Part shown: positions 61,201 to 64,000 of the stretch, in pieces | Layout of the letters: each line of letters starts with the position of its first letter | Numbering within the stretch: the first letter of the stretch is position 1 | Assembly: GCA_036925085.1 (NCBI GenBank) | Contig: JAUPFP010000020.1 | Span: forward strand, 1,810,001-1,874,000 | Length of the DNA stretch: 64,000 bases | Source: Brachycybe producta | Lineage: Eukaryota; Arthropoda; Diplopoda; Playtdesmida; Andrognathidae | Direction: 5' to 3' | Notes under the pieces: generated by a model | Databases searched by the model: none | Told to the model about the DNA's origin: nothing | What the model saw: the letters and a program-made list of their open reading frames with translations, nothing else | Program-made: the position numbers and the translations under genes

Positions 61201-62310
61201 TCCTGCATCGACCAGGGTTGTCGTTAGCCAATAGCTGTTGGCCAAATTTTTTTATATAGGTTATAGACAAAATTTTTTTTGTGTGTAGCCTATTTGTTTA
61301 ATTTGCCAACAGAAACCAATGGAAAAAAACTAGTGGGTCGACCAGCTTTTCTATTGGTCAAATGGGCCATTTAGGTCGAATGGGTCGTTTGGGTCGAATG
61401 GGCCATTTGGGTCGAATGGGCCATTTGGGTCGAATGGGTCAAATGGGCCACTTAGGTCGAATTTGTTTTTTTTAACTTACAATTTTTGTCCCACATTAGC
61501 CTTCTCTATAATAAACCTATAGGAAGCTTCACATTGTCAGTCCTGAGTTCCTGCTCTAATACTTTTTATGCTTAAGAATTCTGAAGTGGATGTTTTACAG
61601 CCAACAGAAATGTTTGAATTTTGATATAATTTATAAAAAAAATCAATATTTACAGTCGGCGCAACGAAAGAATGAACAGCTAGTTTTTGGGAGTGGGTGG
61701 CAGACCCAAAATGAACTGTCCAAAAAGGTGTTTAGGGTAGTATGTTACCCATTGGGGGTAAAGGAAAAAATTCTGTTAATTGCTCAGTGGTTGTAAAAAT
61801 AGGGGGAAAAACTGGTCCTAAAATGAACATTGATGATGGCCCTTGGAGTTTAGTTGTGTCAAATTAAATCTGGAAAAAAAACACTGAAAATAAATGAAAA
61901 GCAAAATCTATTGGTGAAACTTTTTAATAAAAATTCTGTTTTAAATAAACTTGTTTTGAGATTTTTCATAAGCAAATTTTTAGATGTTTTTGTGGTTTTT
62001 TGTTTTTTGTTTTTGACCATTTTTTTTTTGGTATTTTTGATGGTTTTTCACGATTTTGTTATTTTTTTTATTCAGAAAAAATATAGTGATTTTTTGTGGG
62101 TTTTAATTTTACATTTCAACTCTGTAGGGTGAGATCAATGTTAATTTTTCACTTTTATGCACTTATTACAAAGGAGAAAAACTTTTTACCACCAAAAAAC
62201 CCTTGTGATCAGTGAGCACAGGTTTATTTTATGAACAAAAGAAAAAAATATTTTGCTAAATTTTTAATTTAAAAAGTACAAATGTGAAACAATTTACCAG
62301 AAAATATTGT

Positions 62311-62998
62311 GTAACGACCCGACTGGGCGCTACAACAACCCCGGCAAGTTTCCCCCAACTTACCGTTGCTGACTTCCGTTGGGACGGGCCTCAGCGCGGG
62401 CCAGCCCTCCTCTTGTCCGTCCGTGAACATAGGTAATGCCAGTTGGAAGTCGGTCTCCCCATAAGTCGACGGTGAATTGCTGCCGACCGTAGAAGACTAT
62501 ACGGTAGACCCCCGATGGATCCTACCGTGGACAAACCGTGCATGAAGCACCGGCCGACACGACGAAGTACATGCCGAAATGGGATGATGAAGTACCGGTG
62601 AAACTCCACCGGTAAACCCCCACCCTCCCCGCGGTAACTTCCCCAGTAATTATATATAATAATAAATAAGACACGGACCACAGTGGTTGTAAGTGGAAAA
62701 TAAAGATAGATAATTTATTCACAATAAATTATGAAAACACTCACTCAATTAAAGCAATAAATCTCCTGGTTATTCCAACCAGGAGTTAAGGTGCAGAACA
62801 CCCACACAAGCACAAGGCAAAAGATGAATGGTGGCCATGTTGGCCACCTGTTGAAAGATGATGGAGCAATCACAGAAGCACATGCACACAGCATCAAGGG
62901 TTTCACTACACTGTCCAGATATAATGGCCAACATCATATATATCACCCCCAGGCTGCTCCACCTGGGGGGAGGACAGTGACCCTTGCTGGCCATTTTG
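62311..62998. mobile_element. Unrelated segment replacing transposase C-terminus
   Basis: Between gaaaatattg and ggatttagatc copy 1 has 488 bp of transposase, copy 2 has 688 bp of unrelated, more GC-rich DNA beginning TGTAACGACCCGACTGGG. The start looks LTR-like, but no CA end or duplication is clear. It contains the palindromes ccacctggggg/cccccaggc and ctcctggt/accaggag. Confidence 0.6.
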
Positions 62999-63980
62999 GA
63001 TTTAGATCACAATGGTAAGGTGGTAATCTTACCACGGTATGACCATTGGCAGCAGCTAATTCATTGATAACATACCGTTTTTTAGGCATTGATGTCTTTA
63101 CCAAATGCAAAAGTTCCATCTTTAGCATGTTATCAATATACGGGATTCCATTTCGTGACAGCCAATCCTTTGTCACATCTTTCCGGGAGTTAGTTGTTGG
63201 GGCTTTGTCAATTTGGACACTATGATAAGGAGCATAATCCATGATGATTAAACTATTCAGTGGGATGTTTTTAAGTAATTGCTTTATAAACTAATTTTTG
63301 AAGTTTTCAGAATTCATTTCATCATGGTAATCACCAGATTTAGTTTTAGACTTAACAAATAGACCTGCATTGGGTATGAAGCCATTTTTAGTACCAGCAT
63401 GGCAAACTGTGAAACTTGCACCTTTACTTGCTGGAACTTCAGGTCCTGAAGCCTTGTCAAAAGTAGTGTCCAGCCAGGTTTTCTTTAATATGAATGATGA
63501 ATTAATCCATGTTTCATCCAAATAAACTTCTGGCCTAGGTGCTTCACTTTCCCTATTCGAGAAAATTTTGTCTTGCAGAGACAATGTGCGGTTTTTCAAA
63601 AAGAAACTTTTTCCCATCATGTTTCATCCAACGAAAACCAAATTTGTGTAGAATATTTCTTAAACTTGTCATTTGCCCACTGAAGCAAATTTCCTTTCGG
63701 AGTACTGTCAGTATTGAGCTGACAGTTGGAAACTTTGTTTCTCTGTAGAATTGATGCACAACTCTGCGAACAACATTTACGTCAAAATTATCTAAATTTG
63801 TAACGCTGGCTTCCCTTTGTCATTTTTTTCCTGGTGTATAAAAATCACCTTTTTCTCTTTTCTTGGCAATTTTAATAAATGTTCCTTTAGAAACTTGTGT
63901 TGCTTCAGCTGCTCTTCGAGTAGCAAACTGGAAACCTATTCGCTTACTGATATTGTCTCTTTCATTTTCCATAAATTTTA
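62999..63980 (-). pseudogene. Tc1/mariner DDE transposase (copy 2)
   Basis: Shows YLDETWINSSFILKKTWLD (first catalytic D, about 63520) and MDYAPYHSVQIDKAPTT (second D, about 63235). The segment carrying the third acid is cut off at 62998 just after YHCDLNP. Frameshifts occur between 63242 and 63291 and near 63600. Confidence 0.75.
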
Positions 63981-64000
63981 AAACATTATAAATCAACTCT

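Larger units (their letters stand above)
52695..64000. repeat. Copy 2 of the large duplicated block (runs off the window)
   Basis: Collinear with 1226-15166 from gtaatatcaa onward. Lacks the 3696-5099 insertion, keeps the PIF-type MITE, and has its own gypsy deletion and a replaced segment inside the Tc1/mariner element. Confidence 0.9.
61653..64000 (-). mobile_element. Tc1/mariner transposon, second copy (incomplete)
   Basis: TA then CAGTCGGCGCAACGAAAGAA, as at 13026. The transposase is on the reverse strand. The right end is beyond the window. Confidence 0.8.

Overview
This is repeat-saturated, AT-rich eukaryotic DNA, most likely from an invertebrate metazoan and probably an arthropod. The grounds are split genes with GT-AG introns, vertebrate-like orthologues of two metazoan genes (EXO5 and PTGR2), a very diverse transposon fauna (P, hAT, Tc1/mariner, PIF/Harbinger, Helitron-like, Ty3/gypsy, LINE, SINE) and a short CCTAA tract matching the arthropod telomere motif. 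No bacterial-style operon, rRNA, tRNA gene or CRISPR array is visible.

Layout. 155-782 is the last exon of an unrecognised gene. 1226-15166 is a stack of nested transposons that reappears, same order and orientation and by eye well above 90% identical, at 52695-64000 (it runs off the window). Each copy holds a TTAA-flanked MITE, two Helitron-like elements, a decayed Ty3/gypsy element (with a Tc1 element inside its gag) and a TTAA-flanked element enclosing a 2.6 kb Tc1/mariner element. Since duplication the copies have diverged by separate insertions and by complementary deletions inside gypsy pol: copy 1 keeps protease and the start of RT, copy 2 keeps the integrase C-terminus.

16.6-20 kb carries the clearest event in the window. 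A 1.66 kb P-superfamily element (THAP domain, 34 bp inverted repeats, exact 7 bp target duplication) sits inside the last exon of exonuclease V (EXO5) and splits its E-x-K nuclease motif. A second P-like element ends about 11 bp before that exon. 20-25.6 kb is LINE, hAT, foldback and LTR debris. 25.7-27.8 kb has three orphan exons: a small membrane protein, a YqaJ-type exonuclease and a signal peptide. 27.8-30.1 kb is a reverse-strand LINE with an SGNH-hydrolase ORF1 and an endonuclease, cut off by a Helitron-like element. 33.1-37.6 kb is a reverse-strand Ty3/gypsy element (RT, RNase H, integrase, 3' LTR). 37.6-43.4 kb is mostly foldback and TIR elements.

44.7-51.0 kb is a prostaglandin reductase 2 (PTGR2) gene on the + strand. 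Five exons are visible, but the central exons (roughly 130 residues, including the NADPH-binding glycine motif) are missing, and a 3.6 kb repeat-filled intron stands in their place. 51.1-52.7 kb is further TIR and tandem-repeat DNA leading into the second copy of the duplication.

Nearly all coding capacity is transposon-derived and broken. Only PTGR2, EXO5 and a few orphan exons look like host genes. Identifications rest on reading motifs by eye; no search was run.
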